This document shows positions 63,000-64,000 of a DNA stretch of 64,000 nt, piece after piece. The stretch's first letter is position 1. Every line of letters begins with the position of its first letter. The notes beneath the pieces were generated by a model. It was given only the letters and a program-made list of their open reading frames with translations, did not search any database and had not been told where the DNA came from. This DNA comes from Bradyrhizobium sp. CCBAU 53351. GTDB taxonomy: Bacteria > Pseudomonadota > Alphaproteobacteria > Rhizobiales > Xanthobacteraceae. The position numbers and the translations under genes are program-made. The DNA lies in the NCBI RefSeq assembly GCF_015291745.1, contig NZ_CP030059.1:4677501-4741500 (forward strand), in the 5' to 3' direction.

Positions 63000-63236
63000 G
63001 GCCGGAAACATGCGCCGCCGCCCGTCAACATGGCAGTGGCGGAACACGCAACTATCAAATCGCCACCCCCTTTCTGAGCCTGCACATCCAATCGGTCAGA
63101 AACGACAGCCGGGAGTGGCGTCATCGGACACGCCCACCCGCTGCCTTTCTCTAGTGTTTCTCGGCAAAGCCCGCCCTGGTGATAGGAGGGGAACGAATGG
63201 CGGACACAACGATTCGTCCTATCGGGAGCCATTTCG
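63000..63236. other. Gene-free 237 bp between divergent small genes
   Basis: No gene or strong repeat recognised. It must hold the promoters of the divergent zinc-ribbon gene and the 87-residue gene. GGGAG 9 bases before ATG 63237 is a fair ribosome-binding site. Confidence 0.3.
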
Positions 63237-63500
63237 ATGCTGATGACGCGTGAACGAAGGCCGCCGATACGGACGCTGCGCGGATGGGCGATCCATGTCC
63301 TCCAGGAAGCCAGCGCCATCCGCGAGTGCGAGGAGCACGTTTGGATGCAGGACCGCGCCGATCCGCATGCAAGGGAGCGGGCCTTCGATATCGCCCGCGT
63401 AGACCCGCCCCCAGGCGTCTCCCCTGATGCAGCGGCGGCCGAGGTTCGTGACGTGCTGAACTCGATCGGCGATACCTGCCCAGAATGCCCTCCTGATTAG
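63237..63500 (+). CDS. Small hypothetical protein
   Basis: An 87-residue mostly helical, acidic protein: IRTLRGWAIHVLQEASAIRE, then HVWMQDRADPHARERAFDIA and the C-terminal DVLNSIGDTCPECPPD with a CxxC. GGGAG precedes the ATG; a second ATG two codons on is possible. Good codon use and a clear start support a real gene. No family is recognised. Confidence 0.65.
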   Translation: MLMTRERRPPIRTLRGWAIHVLQEASAIRECEEHVWMQDRADPHARERAFDIARVDPPPGVSPDAAAAEVRDVLNSIGDTCPECPPD

Positions 63501-63527
63501 AAGGACCGGCGCCCAGCGTGACGGAAG

Positions 63528-63980
63528 CTAACTCCGCGCGCGCCGCAGCGTAACTTCCAATCGCTCCTTCTCCTTGTCCCAGCGGGCTTTTTCGGCTTGC
63601 GATCTCTTCTCGAGAGCCTCGACCTCGGCCTGGACGGCGGCTACCCGTTTCGCGTGCTCTTGCTCAGCCTTGTCCAGCGCAGCCTGCGCCTTGTCGATCG
63701 CCTGCTGACGCCGTTCCCGGTCCTTCTGCCTGGCAGTCTCTTCCTTCGCCTGTTCAAGCTGGCGCCGCTTCTGCTCCGTTTCGAAGGCGAGCGCAGCCTT
63801 CCGCTCCGCCGCCTTGCCGATGGGACGCAAGGAAGGCCTTTTCGCCATTGGGCCCTTCGACTTGCGCTCGACTTTCGTCCGTCTTCCGCCGCCACCAAGA
63901 TCGGTGGGCAGTTCGGCATGCTCGCTGAAAGATCCGTCGGGTCCAACCGGGCGTCTGAGAACAACGCCAGGCTTCTTCAT
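63528..63980 (-). CDS. Coiled-coil hypothetical protein
   Basis: A 150-residue basic protein. After a low-complexity start (RRPVGPDGSFSEHAELPTDL) comes a long Lys/Glu/Ala/Gln-rich coiled coil from about residue 60 to 145 (EQKRRQLEQAKEETARQKDR, ALDKAEQEHAKRVAAVQAEV). Convergent with the previous gene, 28 bp apart. TolA-like composition gives no evidence of function. Confidence 0.65.
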   Translation of the reverse strand: MKKPGVVLRRPVGPDGSFSEHAELPTDLGGGGRRTKVERKSKGPMAKRPSLRPIGKAAERKAALAFETEQKRRQLEQAKEETARQKDRERRQQAIDKAQAALDKAEQEHAKRVAAVQAEVEALEKRSQAEKARWDKEKERLEVTLRRARS

Positions 63981-64000
63981 GGCTGCGGCGATGACGTCCG

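Noticed and set aside
1..64000. tRNA genes, rRNA genes and attachment sites
   Set aside because: Reading both strands by eye gave no convincing cloverleaf, rRNA segment or long direct repeat next to an integrase. A covariance-model scan would be decisive.

Overview
The window is GC-rich DNA with close-packed genes. It fits an alphaproteobacterium of the Hyphomicrobiales, probably Bradyrhizobium-like: IorAB-type oxidoreductase, autotransporter esterase, leucine/isovalerate genes, and a rhizobial-type Trb/RlxS conjugative element. This assignment is inferred from gene content only. I see no rRNA, tRNA, CRISPR array, integrase or transposase.

Region 1 (1-28.5 kb) is catabolic. The centre is a minus-strand liu-type cluster (15.7 to 5.4 kb): acyl-CoA ligase, aromatic-acid-type MFS permease, isovaleryl-CoA dehydrogenase, beta-carbonic anhydrase, methylcrotonyl-CoA carboxylase beta, methylglutaconyl-CoA hydratase, carboxylase alpha and HMG-CoA lyase. 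A broken CoA-transferase fragment, biotin synthase and an adenylate cyclase follow. The carboxylase therefore sits with likely suppliers of its bicarbonate (carbonic anhydrase) and biotin (BioB). A SCOT-type CoA-transferase pair (18.7-20 kb) can activate the acetoacetate product. A second HMG-CoA lyase plus a family III CoA-transferase, with a divergent GntR regulator, lies at the left edge. Between 15.6 and 21.5 kb the DNA is rearranged. A ligase/araC divergon is present twice in decayed form, and an AraC DNA-binding domain is inverted and fused in frame to a truncated acyl-CoA ligase. IorAB, a GDSL autotransporter and a secreted SnoaL-like protein follow.

Region 2 (28.6-48.5 kb) is the conjugation core: LysR, DUF2274, trbI-G-F-L-K-J-E-D-C-B, a CopG-like protein, the TraG coupling protein and a relaxase. 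A gene-free likely oriT region, a lytic transglycosylase, TraF peptidase, DUF2840 and RepA with three iterons come next. An MFS gene bracketed by a 22-bp direct repeat interrupts the core between trbB and the CopG-like gene.

Region 3 (48.5-50.6 kb) looks like the excision/transfer switch described for the Mesorhizobium symbiosis island ICEMlSym(R7A). It holds an RdfS-like small HTH protein and an FseA-like activator split over two frames joined by an apparent +1 ribosomal frameshift at UUU-C. A QseM-like DUF2285-type antiactivator is divergent from a QseC-like XRE regulator. I found dyad-symmetric sites in the relevant promoter regions.

Region 4 (50.8-64 kb) is a minus-strand maintenance/antirestriction module: DUF736, a membrane protein, DUF2493 (SLOG fold), toprim, a 1453-residue methylase/Strawberry-notch helicase, ParB-like and ArdC. 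Several of these genes have related structured leaders. Three small proteins end the window. Whether the element is an ICE or a plasmid, and whether region 1 is its cargo, cannot be decided here.
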